Origin: Circinella minor
Taxonomy: Eukaryota > Mucoromycota > Mucoromycetes > Mucorales > Lichtheimiaceae
Assembly (NCBI GenBank): GCA_016758965.1
Contig: JAEPRB010000175.1
Span: 1-64,000 of the forward strand
Direction: 5' to 3'
DNA: 64,000 bases
The position numbers were made by a program, and so were the translations under genes. The notes beneath the pieces are model-generated. The model had not been told where the DNA came from and ran no database searches. It was given only the letters and a program-made list of their open reading frames with translations. How positions within the stretch are numbered: position 1 is the first letter of the stretch; every line of letters begins with the position of its first letter. This document shows positions 12,532 through 23,831 of this stretch, one piece after another.

Positions 12532-12905
12532 TTAATAGCGAAAATAAACTTGTTTTTTTATATTCAGTTCCAAAGATGCGGGAAGATGAAATCTGAAAGA
12601 GATCTTTAAGGATTCCTTAATCCATTTTTTACGGAAATCAGATATGATCATAGGACATTTTTTTCCCATATGCCCTTTTTTTATGAAACATATTTTAATG
12701 AGATCCATTTTAGATTGCATTGTAAATGTCTCAATCTTTATAAACTTTTCTCTAACCTTATGCTCAGTGACATCCGACATTCGTATTTCGCAATAAAATG
12801 CAGTGATCAATGGCAATCTCCAATTTTTTTCAATGAAAATAGGTTTAGAATCATTTTCATGCTCACTGATATCAGTTGAATAATAATATTCATGCTGATG
12901 ATGAT
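12532..12905 (-). pseudogene. coding-like fragment with a zinc-knuckle-like stretch, unknown
   Basis: About 124 codons are open on the minus strand, a long run for DNA this AT-rich. The peptide contains KNWRLPLITAFYCEIRMSDV and later ICFIKKGHMGKKCP. The latter resembles a CCHC zinc knuckle (C-x2-C-x4-H-x4-C) with the second cysteine lost, the type found in retroelement Gag proteins. No clear start or partner exons are seen. It could be a decayed Gag-like remnant or an unrelated orphan exon. Confidence 0.3.
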
Positions 12906-14725
12906 CAATAAGTATAGTAGAATATAATTATCACGGGGTTCACCGACCGACCCGGGCTACTGGTAGCAAGTAGAGACAACCTATACATGGGAAAGATAGA
13001 GTCGTCAATTTAACATAAACATCATAGCATCATTGTCATACTTGTAGTACATAAATCGTCATCTAAATGTGGTTATTTTGTAGCACGAGTATGTTATGTT
13101 TATAGTAATCTTTCTTTCTTTCTTTTTTTTACAGAAAGGCAAAGATCAGTTGTATTATATTTTATGATTTTACCAAGAGAAAGGTTGTATGATTCCAAAG
13201 TAAGAAAAAATACCTCATCTACTTTTCTACTTTTTCTTTGTAGATCGTTTCTCCTTCTCTTTATATAATCTTCAATCAATAAAAAGAATATTCCACAACA
13301 TATTTGTTACATCCATTATCATTTTAAAGAAGTTTCCATACACTTTTGTTTTTTTTAAATTGTTATTATCAACATTGATATTAAAAAAAAAGAAAACACA
13401 CGAACATTCATCCATTAAATCTTCTTATTAAAATCAGGTAAATTAGAAAAGATAAATCAATAAGGAAAAAGGAGTATTCTCTTCTATTGGGGTCAGTGTA
13501 AAAGTAAATTTTATTAACTAATCAAATTCAGTAAAAAAAATTTAATACCTTGAGAGATTAATAGTACATAGTGCGAAATTTCATTCCAGGGTATAAATAT
13601 TATTATTACTACTAGTGTATAAATTTTATTCGTCAAAGTCGAAATGAGTAGGGAAAAAGAACGAGGAGGAAAGAGATTAACTTTTTTTTTGCGTGAATTA
13701 CGCTATTAGGCGATACTGTAAAAGAAAAGTAATCAGAAAAGGAATTTAAGTCGATCTTACGTTGGAAAAGAGGGCGAGATTTTTTTTTCTGCTTCAAAAA
13801 AGACTATTATTGCAATTTATTATTAAGGTATTCTTAGTACATGTGTGAGTATTTTTTTTTAAAAGAGTGATATCATTGGCTATCAGCAGACGAAATTGGT
13901 GATGTGTATTGTGTGGCAAGAAAAAAAGTTAATAAAGTTGTTAAGATATAAGAGAGTAAATTTATATCACAACATACACACTTGTACAAAAAAAGAAAAA
14001 AAAAGAAGAGTGTTCCACAGTAACATTTTACTTTGTTCCGTCAGTTAAAGATAAATAAATAAATAAATAAATAAATAAACAAACAAACAAACACAAGGTT
14101 GCCTTTTTTCGATGTATACTGAAGATACTCAACTAATTAAAAAAGAAGAAATTCGAAGATACTGTTATTATTATCTTTACGCTTATTACAAAGCTACATA
14201 ACTACTAATTAATGGTATAGCGTTAAACGGATTAGGACGTGCACGCCAAGCTATATTCATGTAATATAAAAAAAAAGTTTTTTTATTTCTGTTTCAAAAA
14301 ATGCCTCATCAGGATTTGACGAGCTGGGTAAAGTTACCACTGGTGTAGAAATTTTCCTCTTTGAGAGAAAAAAGACTCAATTGCTTGCTTCGTTTCTCTT
14401 CCTCCGATAAAATTTGGAAGATGTGAGCGGAATTTTCATCTTTTTTAAAGCAATTTTTTTTTTGGTTGCACACAGCCTTTTTCCCTCCATTTTTTTACTT
14501 CCATTTTTTTTTATAACTCAACCTTTTTTTTTCTCCCTCTAATATAAATATATAGTCGTGGGTTGTGTTTAATTTTTATTTTATTTCCCTTGTTCTTTTC
14601 CTTCTACTTTTATTTTATTTAAATTAAAAAAAAATCACTTCTTTGTGTTTTTTCTTATAAAAAAACAAACAAACAACCCTTTCTCCCCTTTCCCTTTTCA
14701 ATTCCTTTTTATTTAATTTCCTACA
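12906..14725. other. intergenic region upstream of the Trk gene
   Basis: No gene is seen. The last 250 bp are strongly pyrimidine-rich on the plus strand (T and CT tracts at about 14440-14720), a usual feature of fungal promoters near the transcription start. It includes the AAAT/AAAC tetranucleotide repeat at 14051-14092. Confidence 0.45.
14051..14092. repeat. tetranucleotide microsatellite (ATAA)n then (ACAA)n
   Basis: Seven or so AAAT-type units pass directly into three AAAC-type units. Confidence 0.9.
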
Positions 14726-17623
14726 ATGATACGTCGTTATATGGAAGGGATACGAGAAACGTTGGTTCGTTTTTGGGAAGACAAGGTGCATTTTATTGAA
14801 ATACATTATCTATATATCGGTTTTTTGATCTTTTTTACCTCTGGTTTATACTACTGTCAACCTGGAACCAACTGGAATTATATTGAAGCCTTGTTTATGG
14901 CTACGACGGGTTCAACCAATACGGGCTTGGTGACTGTTGCCATGTCTGAACTATCAACTTATCAAATCTTGATCATGTTCTTTACATCATTCATTGCATC
15001 GCATATCACGATTTCATATGTCGTTTTGATAGTTAGAAAACATTATTTCTCAAAACGATTCGAAGACGTTTTATTATTTAATAAGGCAAGACGAATGCGT
15101 GAAGAAATTCGACGAAAAGAAAAGCAGAAGGGGAAACCAAAACGTCGGTTTAGTACCAGCAGTATCAGAAGGGGCAGTATTGATCTTGAATCGGGATCAA
15201 AACAACGTAACACTGGATCAGCAACAGTAGCTAATTCTATCAACGAACAACCATTGAAACGATTTCCATCCCATTCATCTACTGCTTCATCTCCTGTACG
15301 AGGTGTCAAGAGCCGTCGAAGTCGTCGCCGGTCCATTGGTAATTGGATGACGAATCCAAATGATATTCGTGACTTTTTCCGTGAAATCCGTGAAGAACAG
15401 AATAAAATGATGGATAAACGAGAGGCTGAAGCTTATGCAGCTGTTCATGCAGCATACGGCAACAACAACAATAACAATAACAACAATCATACACCTAAAT
15501 CACCATCATCACCTCAACCACAGCCTAACGAAAAAGATATCTATGATGAAGACGATGATGATTCCATGATGGACGATAGCAAGGATGGAGTAAGATTAGA
15601 ACTACAAATGTCGAATCCGACACATCCCTTCCAGCAAACCTCCGATCCGAACGATCTCCGTCGTGTAACGTCAGCCACAACCACAGTGGGTAACAGCAGT
15701 CATGCAGGCGATGCAGCTGATAATAGCATGGTCGTGGGTGGTGATGGTCGTACAGAAGATACATCTCAGCAAGGCATTGCGTTTGCGGGTAATGTGGAAC
15801 AACAACGTGAAATTGCACGTCGGCGGCTTGAACAAGATCGACGGTTTGAAGAATTAATGGAGAAGATTTCGCGTGAGGTAGATATTCCATTGACAGATAC
15901 CTTATTGGATTCAAGTGATGATGAAGATGAAGAGGCTTTTCAAGAAATTATGCGCCAACCTATTGATAAGAGCCAATTGACTCGACAACAACGTTATCGT
16001 ATTGGTGGGATTGAATATCGTGCTTTAGATATGTTGTCATATATTGTTCCCATTTTTTATGTGGGGTCAATTCTTATCGGTGGCTTCGGCTATCGTATTT
16101 TCGTCGCTTGTAACAGCTATACCCAAGACGTGCTGGTAACGTCGAATCCAACAGGTCCAGTTGATGCCTGGTTATTTTCATTCTTTCAGAGCATGTCCGG
16201 TATGAATAATTTGGGTATTAGTATCCTAGATGCAAGTATGGTGCCGTTTCAGAACACGCCATTCCCCCTGATTGTGACCATGATTCAAATTTTGATTGGT
16301 AATACAGCTTACGCGATTCTTTTACGGTTTATTATTTGGGTTCTTTGGAAGACAACACCTCATCGCTATGCCATGCGCCGTGAAACTTTCCGATTTTTGT
16401 TGAATCATCCACGTCGTTGTTATACCACTTTATTCCCTGCAACCCAAACTTGGTGGTTGTTGATCATTTTAGTCGCCATTACACTGATAGAATTGATTTG
16501 CTTTTTGGCTTTGAATTACTGGTTACCAGTCCTTGAAGGAATTCCTTGGGGTTCCCGATTTATCGATGGTCTTTTCCAATCAATTGCTACACGAAATGGT
16601 AATATTTTCTTTGTTTCTTTTTTTATATTTCCAGGAGTAAAGTATTTTAGATTCAGGGAACGGGGGTTCTAACTTAAAAGCTATTTGTTTTTTTCCCTTC
16701 AAAATGATGATATATAGCTGGTTTTACTGTTACTACCCTAAGTGATCTTAATCCTGGAACTCAACTTGTTTATATTGTCGCTATGTATATCAGTGTTTAT
16801 CCAGTGGCAATTTCAATGCGTAATAGTAACGTGTATCAGGTAAAAATTAGTAATAAATATCATTGTTTATAAATTCAATTTATTATATACATTTTTGAAA
16901 CAAATATATTTAAATTTATAAAATGATAATCCTCTTTAGGAACGGGCGCTTGGTATTTTCCGAGGAGATGAAGAAGAAGAACCTATCCGATTTAGTGAAA
17001 GCGAGCTTAATGGTCCAGCCCCCTTTATTAAGCTACGCCGACATCCCACAATCAATAGTGTCATGACAACTTCTCGTAAAGTTTTACGTGGTCCAGACTT
17101 TTTCGTTTTGAATTTGATCCAACGACAATTGACCAGTGATATTTGTTGGGTAATTTCTGCTATTTTTGTCGTTTCCATTGTGGAATCGCAAAATATCATG
17201 TCACCATCCCCTATTACCATGATGACAGTTATCTATGAATGTGTATCGGCGTTCGGTAATGTAGGTGCTTCAACTGGATATCCCAATAGTCCATTATCTC
17301 AAGTTGGACAATATCATACTTTGAGTAAATTGGTCATCATTTTGCTCATGTATAGAGGAAGACATCGAGGTAAACTATATATATATATATATATAATTAA
17401 TAGTCTTAAAGTTATAAATAGATTGAACATATATATTGACATAATGATATTATTACCCCCAACAGGTCTTCCTTTGGCAATTGATCGCGCAGTTTTGTTA
17501 CCTTCTGAGGAAGTTGAACAACGAGAAGTTGAAGATTTGATGTTGAAGCGAAGAAATACGTCCATGACAAATCAAAGCAATGCAACCAATATGATGTTTT
17601 ACACTCGTTCAAGTACTCTCTAG
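14726..17623 (+). CDS. TRK1: Trk-type high-affinity potassium transporter
   Basis: Four exons: 14726-16598, 16718-16839, 16940-17369 and 17466-17623, giving 860 residues. Family members are plasma-membrane K+ importers with four membrane-pore-membrane units. Here the filter loops read TTGSTNTGLVTVAMSEL, MSGMNNLGISILDASMV, SIATRNAGFTVTTLSDLNPG and SAFGNVGASTGYPN. The signature RGRHRGLPLAIDRAVLLP spans intron 3 and fixes that splice. Unit 1 is separated from units 2-4 by a cytosolic loop of roughly 330 residues, rich in basic, Asn and acidic stretches (poly-N near 15460-15488). This is typical of fungal Trk proteins and is a likely phosphorylation platform. The first ATG with a pyrimidine-rich leader was chosen as start. 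The symbol is by similarity to yeast; orthology among Trk paralogues is not resolved. Confidence 0.95.
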
Positions 17624-19467
17624 GTTGTTCCATGTTAACACTATCATATATTGTTCTATATATACATACTATATCACTTTAACTTACTATTACTACTACT
17701 CTTATTACTACTTTTATTACTACTCTACAATTACAACCACATTTCGCATTTCTTTTTTATTGTTTCGTTCAATTTCCATTATTATTACTATTTAGCACAA
17801 CATTCATATATGTACATACCCTCAACCCCTTGGAAATTCATTGATTTGTTTTCGTTTCGTTTCGTTTATTTTTCTAGCTTTCCCTTATTATTTGATATCA
17901 TTTTTTTTTTTTGCGTTTTTATTAAACAATGTACCAGTATAAACAGTTTGAGAGCAACATGATTCTATCTACTATACATTTAGTTTATTTTTGTTTTCAG
18001 TATGCTGTAGTTTTCAACAGATTCAAAATTAAAATTAAATGAACACACCAGCTTTTCATCAGCACCCCCCCTAAATCGAAGCTGGGTCTTTTAAGAAGCC
18101 ATTCAGCTTTTGGTCATCCCTGCATCCTTATTAAGAAAGACTTGAATACCAGAAAACCACACTTTATTTGATATTCATTAGTAGAGCTTAATAAAGTAAC
18201 AAATGAGTTGGAAGTAAAAATAGCTCAACAACAGATTTTCCTTGATTGAATAATAATTTTTTGCCATGGAGGGAAGTAGGAAGAAATGTCAGCTCACAAA
18301 TATCGAGTCGTAGATGCTAAAGTATAAATTTTGGTATATCTCTATCCCCTCACTCTTGTATGTAGATACGTTGTTGTTAAAAATTACTCAATAATACTAC
18401 AACAAACGTTATCTTTTGTTTACTATAAATTCAGTTTAAAATATAAAGATAAATACCTTGAAGTTAGAAAGACAATCGATTACAATAAAATATATCTAAT
18501 CGCAGGGAAGAAAGTAAATATAGTAACCTATGCTAAAGTCTCAGCTCGAAGGCATCATTCTATGTTTACGAAACACAGGATGGCTCCTAGCAGAAATATA
18601 CTGTCAAACAAGAGATATAACTCTCATCCTAAAGTAATCAACAATTCGGTTAAAATTTAAAGTGATATAGCGAGCGATTAATAAGTCTGTTCTTGTGGGT
18701 ATATGGTCCCATCATTGCAGTATATCATGAGCAATGTTATGCTTTTATTAAACAAAAGTAAGATAGGAGCATATGAAGCATCCGAGTAAGGAGAAGAGCT
18801 AAGCTAGCGTGAAAGATTGTAGCTTTGTAGCTAAAAAATGATGTGAAAGGGAGAGACAAGACAGATTATAGTATATAATGAAAACAGACCAAAACAATTA
18901 ATTTTTTTTGGATAAGTCAGTGTTGTGAGAGCAATGAATTATAAATCCAGAGCATTTTCTGTGCCGAATTTGTTTTTGTCAAATATATCTTCAGGATAAC
19001 TAAAGCGATCGATATCTTCTTGAAGAGCTTGTATCAGAAATTATCATGCATATCCTTTTACCAGTTATTCTTTCCCTTAAAATGGAATGTCAAGTTGAGT
19101 TTTAGAAGAACAAGAAGAATATTATAACTGCAAATTTAACAATAAAAGAACAGTAACATGCACTCTCTGCATGTTATTTATTTGATGGCGCATTCTTATT
19201 ATGCATAACCCAATATTTTTTATTCATCTAATTATCAGTAATAAACTAGTATCTTTGTCCAAATTCCCTTCTTTACCCCCTCTTATTTATCAGCTTTCTG
19301 TCATCCCAATGGCATATCTAACAAATAATTTTCTTTTTGATTTCAAAGCTTATAATAATAATATATATGTGGTGGGATGTAGTAGGAGTTTTACACGGAT
19401 GAATGTTTTTATAGGTTCTTGGCAACTTCTTCTTTTAGCTTATTATCCTGTATTATAAGATTATAGC
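17624..19467. other. intergenic region downstream of the Trk gene
   Basis: The first 300 bp are 3'-flanking T/A-rich sequence. No gene is recognised. A minus-strand peptide stretch at about 18938-19030 (QEDIDRFSYPEDIFDKNKF, ending at a TAA) has coding character but no recognisable partner exons. The plus frame 18331-18660 starts without an ATG and is not convincing. Confidence 0.45.
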
Positions 19468-20179
19468 CACCACGGCTAAAAATTGGATGCAATTACTAAT
19501 TCTCTATGAATATGAATTTATAGGTTATGAAAAGCCATGCTTCTCTATGGATATGCATGAAAAAGACAATCTTTCATTTTCATGGAAAGAAATCCATGAG
19601 TCTCTATTACAAAAATTAACGAATCTGAGTGACAATATATGACTCTGAATGATATATGAATCTGCATAAAACTGAACAAATATCTATAAAAAAAAATATA
19701 TGAATATGAATGAAAATGTATGCTTTGTAAATATGAGTGATAATTTATGAAATCACATACTTATATTTTGTGAAATCATGATCGTTTGACGAGAAGTAGT
19801 ATTCCCACGCACTTCTTTTACTACTTTTCTCATTATCTCATATAGTTAATGACCCACAAAAAGAAAAATTTATTATTTAAAGTGCCTACCATCATAATAT
19901 AGTAGAAGTGGTTTCAACCATGTTATAGCCACAGTATAATGTATATGTTCATAAAGTAATATATATATCATTCAAAAACTAGGCGCTGAAAATCTATGAA
20001 CCTGAATGAATCTATTGCTTATTAATTTATGAGTATCTATAAATATCTATGAATATTTATAATCCTCGTTGATCTATGAATCTGCATGAAATGACGCTTT
20101 TCATAGAAATTCATACCATTAGTAATCATACAGATTCGTGGAAATACATTCATTATTAGTGCTCATTTTAGCCGTGGTG
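19468..20179. mobile_element. 712-bp MITE-like element with 14-bp terminal inverted repeats
   Basis: The left end reads CACCACGGCTAAAA and the right end is its exact reverse complement, TTTTAGCCGTGGTG. Similarity continues more loosely inward (the left ACTAATTC region versus the inverted CTAATAATGAATG at the right). The interior has no ORF and is packed with degenerate units around TCTATGAATATGAAT / TCTATGAATCTGCATGAA. Size, perfect termini and lack of coding capacity fit a non-autonomous DNA transposon. No target-site duplication is obvious (left flank ATTATAGC, right flank TAAGTATA), so the superfamily is undetermined. Confidence 0.65.
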
Positions 20180-21698
20180 TAAGTATACTCAAAAAGGCAA
20201 TCCTCCCCCTTTAACTTATAAAGCTTTTGATAATAATAGCATTTTAAAATAACATTCTTATGTTTAGACAGTATTATATTATGTACCTTCTTTTGGATCG
20301 TTAAGAAGAATAGAAATACTACCTATAGAAGAAGTCGAACAAGAACTGTTGAACATGGAATGGTTTTATATAACACTTTCTACATAGCTCATGACCAAAA
20401 AATGAATGAAATATACAAATACCAAAAAAGCCTTCCATCATGAATCCAACTGACCACTACGTACAAGAAAAAATATCTTCTTTTTTTATACGATCTATTC
20501 TCAATATCAATCAAAGAAATCAAATTTTATAAAAAACCATGTTAATCTTATAATATTTTGTTTGTGTTTACTTCTCTTAAAAGTATATTGCTTTGAATCT
20601 TTAGTCAGTTGTTTTACAAGAATAATAATATTCACACTCGATCGTGTTTATGCTGCTTGCAATACAATTTAACCGATCTTTCCCCGTTTTTACTGCATAA
20701 ACGCATTGGTAACAATGTAAAGGTGCCTGTTTTGTTTGAGGGAGAGTGGTTTAAAGTCAAATAAAAAGTTTCAAAGTAATCTAGACTGTATTTTATACAT
20801 TACCATTGTTGTAATGGGAACTATATCAATAACTCATTCAGCTACCAAAGATGACTTTATATGCTTTGAAATCTTTACTGCATAATCATGCAGATAGGCT
20901 GACATAAAAAGAAACATATTAACAACATTTAGGCAATAATAGTAATAATAATAACAGATGAAACGCATACAATCTGTAATGGTTTCAGATTTTTTTTCTG
21001 GTAACATGGATATTTCTTTTAACTCCGAATAAATGTTTACTTGACGGTACCAGCAATAATGACAATAGTTTTCAGCAGAAAAATCACGTGGAATAGCGTT
21101 TATTGACCGATTAGGCTATTCCACTAATCCTACAAATACAAGATTATGACAAGTGAGGAGAAAAGGAACTAAATGTGTATGTGTATATCATGTGAATATT
21201 CAATAAATATGGCAAGAATGACTTGAATGATGCGTTTGATCATTAGTACTACCAACTTTTTCATCCTTCTCAAATATCCACATGTTCTCTCACGAATAAA
21301 CTCTCATCAACAAAACTTCCCAGCAAGCTTTGACGTATAAGTAAAAGATAACGGAACAACAGGCTTTTTTTTATACAATCAATAAAAAATATATTTATGA
21401 AATCACTAAAATAACAATACTACTAATAATAAATCAAACGTTAATTTGTTCTTTTCTTTTTTTTTTCTTGATAAAATATATAAGGGGGAAAATCGGTAAT
21501 AGAATAAAAGAAAAATAAAATGAAGTTCTTCCTTGAAAAATGTACATATAATGAAGAAGAAAGAAGAAAGAGGAGATACGTAAAGAAGGTTGTGTTGTTT
21601 GTTTGTAAAAAATGTTGTTGAGGAAGCAGATAGAAGAGAAAAGCAGAGAGAAAAGTATGCAAGTTGTGTAAAAAGAAAGCGAAAAATTGTTGAAAAAG
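20180..21698. other. intergenic region, nothing firmly recognised
   Basis: A short plus-strand stretch near 20300-20390 reads GSLRRIEILPIEEVEQELL and ends at a stop. It could be a coding scrap. The rest, including the 3' flank of the minus-strand gene ending at 21699, shows nothing interpretable. Confidence 0.4.
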
Positions 21699-23610
21699 TT
21701 ATTGTAAAAGAACGCGGGCTGGTAATAATACAACTTGTTCTTCATCAATGAAGAGAGGACTAATCACCATCTTGACTGTTTTATCTTGGTCTGCATGAAC
21801 ATCACCAACCACAGCCATAACTTGTTCATCATATTTACTACCAATTACCAAAGGTTGTATTGAGACATCTGCTTCACCACCATGAATTACCAAAGATAAA
21901 GCTGTACATTGATCCAACACATTATTCCACAAATTTCTGTGTTCAATAATATCTTGTTCTCCTGTCCTCTGAGTGTTATTATTATTATTATTACTACTAC
22001 TATTGCTATTTTCATCACCACCACCGTTCACAAGTTTATTTACTGTTCCTGTCCCTTCAGCAAGCATTTGCTCAAGCTTTTGAGTCATCTGGCTGCGCAC
22101 CATTTCCAAATATTCCTTGGTCGCTGGATTTAATGATAATGATTGAACAGTTTGACGTCTGTACCATTTTGCAAAGTTAGCACCCAAGGTTGTTTGAAAT
22201 CGACGAATTTGATCCTCATAAGCCAAGTTGAGTAATTGTTGATTTTCAGTTCCAAAAGGTAATGGTATAAAGTAAGCGTCTGAAATTTGCGTAAAAAGAA
22301 ATTGTTCCAAAGTAGGACACCAGCTTGGATCATGTTCTACAGTAAGTTGAACAAATCGAATTACCAATTCAGCTAAACGAGCAAGCTGTTGAGTCAACGA
22401 ACGCGAGTTAATAGTGTTATGATAGTTGAGTTCATAAACAGGGGTAGGCGCATCTCCTGGTGATGTAGATAAAGGAAGAGCAGTAGCAATAGGTGCAGCT
22501 ATTGTTGTGGATGGTAATGATGACGGTGGAATATTTGACATAGCCGTAGGTGGTGCTGCTGTCGCCGCTACTGTTGCTACTCCTACTGAAGGACCAGCAG
22601 TAGCAGCAGCTGTGGAAGAAGTATGAGAATATGTCGAAGAAACTGGCCTAGATGTTGTTGCTGTTGTTGCAATAGTTGTATTGATTAATTTACTTTGCTG
22701 ATTCCATTGATCCAATTCTTCTGGAGTGACTTGAGAAAGATGAAGAGCACGACCATAAATTTCTTCGTTACAACCCGTCAATGAACGTAAGTTTTCAATG
22801 ACTTCGGATTGATGCTTTTGAGCAATTTGTAAATTGCGGAGTTGATTATGAAGAACTTCATTTTCTTCCATGAGTTCTGCGAATGATTTGGGTACAGTAG
22901 CAAAGCTTGGTTGAGGTTGTGGTGGTGCAGAAATATCATCATTAACGACGTTATGATGTCGATGATGATGATGATGATGGTTGGTGTCATCATCACTTTC
23001 ACTTTCGTCCCCAAAATCGGCTGTGGCTGAACGGGTACCCTCATCACCAAATTCGGCAGCGTTGGACCTGGAACGTTTGTCGTCGTCTGTTGTAATGCTA
23101 CTTGCATTATCATGGTTGTGATGATGGTGATGACTTGGTGCATCCAAATCCCGAAGTGCTTCTAAGCGAAATGAAGAAGCTGAAGTAGAAGTATTGTCTC
23201 CAAGTAAAATAGGGTGGTCTCTCGTTTCGCTAATGCCGTCCAATGTGGATCGATCATCGTCTGTTTCTCGTCCTTCTGCTGTGGCTCGACTGCTACCGAT
23301 CAAACTTGCAGTACCTCCAGGACCACTGATAATAGATTCTTGGTCGTCAATAGTGGCAGCAACACTCCATGAATCTGTCTATTTTCATAAGATTTAAATT
23401 TAACATTATGCAAAAAAATATAGACATGTATATAAATTGCGCTGGTTAAAGTTGCATCAAAAATACACCAACCTCGCGATGTCGAACAGCATCAAAGGTA
23501 TCCAATAAGTCAGTTTTACGCATTGAACTATATCGATGAGGAAAGCCGTCTGGCATTCGATGAAGAAAAACATCTTTTTCACTACCGTCGTGTGAAGATA
23601 CTGAGCTCAT
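21699..23610 (-). CDS. unrecognised coiled-coil protein with low-complexity N-terminus
   Basis: Two exons, 23473-23610 and 21699-23378, giving 605 residues. The start MSSVSSHDGSEKDVFLHRM was chosen because it is the first ATG and exon 1 joins in phase to the long ORF through an intron with a GTTGGT donor and ATAG acceptor. Residues about 50-135 are acidic and Ser/His-rich with two poly-His tracts. Residues near 190-220 (FAELMEENEVLHNQLRNLQI) form a heptad-like coiled coil. A Ser/Thr/Ala/Pro-rich linker follows. The C-terminal 260 residues look folded (for example VEHDPSWCPTLEQFLFTQI and QTTLGANFAKWYRRQTVQSL), interrupted by a poly-N/S insert. The end is VVLLPARVLLQ. I do not recognise the family, and no membrane segment is visible. 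It is divergently paired with the hydrolase at 23832. Confidence 0.8.
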
Positions 23611-23831
23611 TGCTTAAAAAAAAAGAAATATATTTAAAGAAAATAAAGAAAAGTGGAAACAAAGGTAGCTCGTTAAAAAAAAAAAAAAGAAAAAAAAAAG
23701 TGTAACTAGAGAAGTGAGAACTACAGATGATGTCACTGTAGTGGGGTAACACACGCACAGGAACCAGAACCTTTTTTTTTTTTTTACACTTGGTTTTTCT
23801 TTTTCTTTCAGACCAAAATAAAAAAAGAGTC
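23611..23831. promoter_or_regulatory. divergent (bidirectional) promoter region
   Basis: Only 221 bp separate the start codons of the minus-strand coiled-coil gene and the plus-strand hydrolase. The interval is dominated by A-rich and T-rich tracts (poly-A near 23675-23700, poly-T near 23770-23785). No TATA or CCAAT element is clear. Confidence 0.4.

Noticed and set aside
15043..15914. several minus-strand frames up to 129 codons inside the Trk gene
   Set aside because: They oppose the verified Trk loop region and mirror its low-complexity repeats.
18331..18660. 109-codon plus-strand frame
   Set aside because: It begins at a TTG, has no recognisable domain, and lies in DNA where open stretches of this kind can arise by chance; not listed as a gene.
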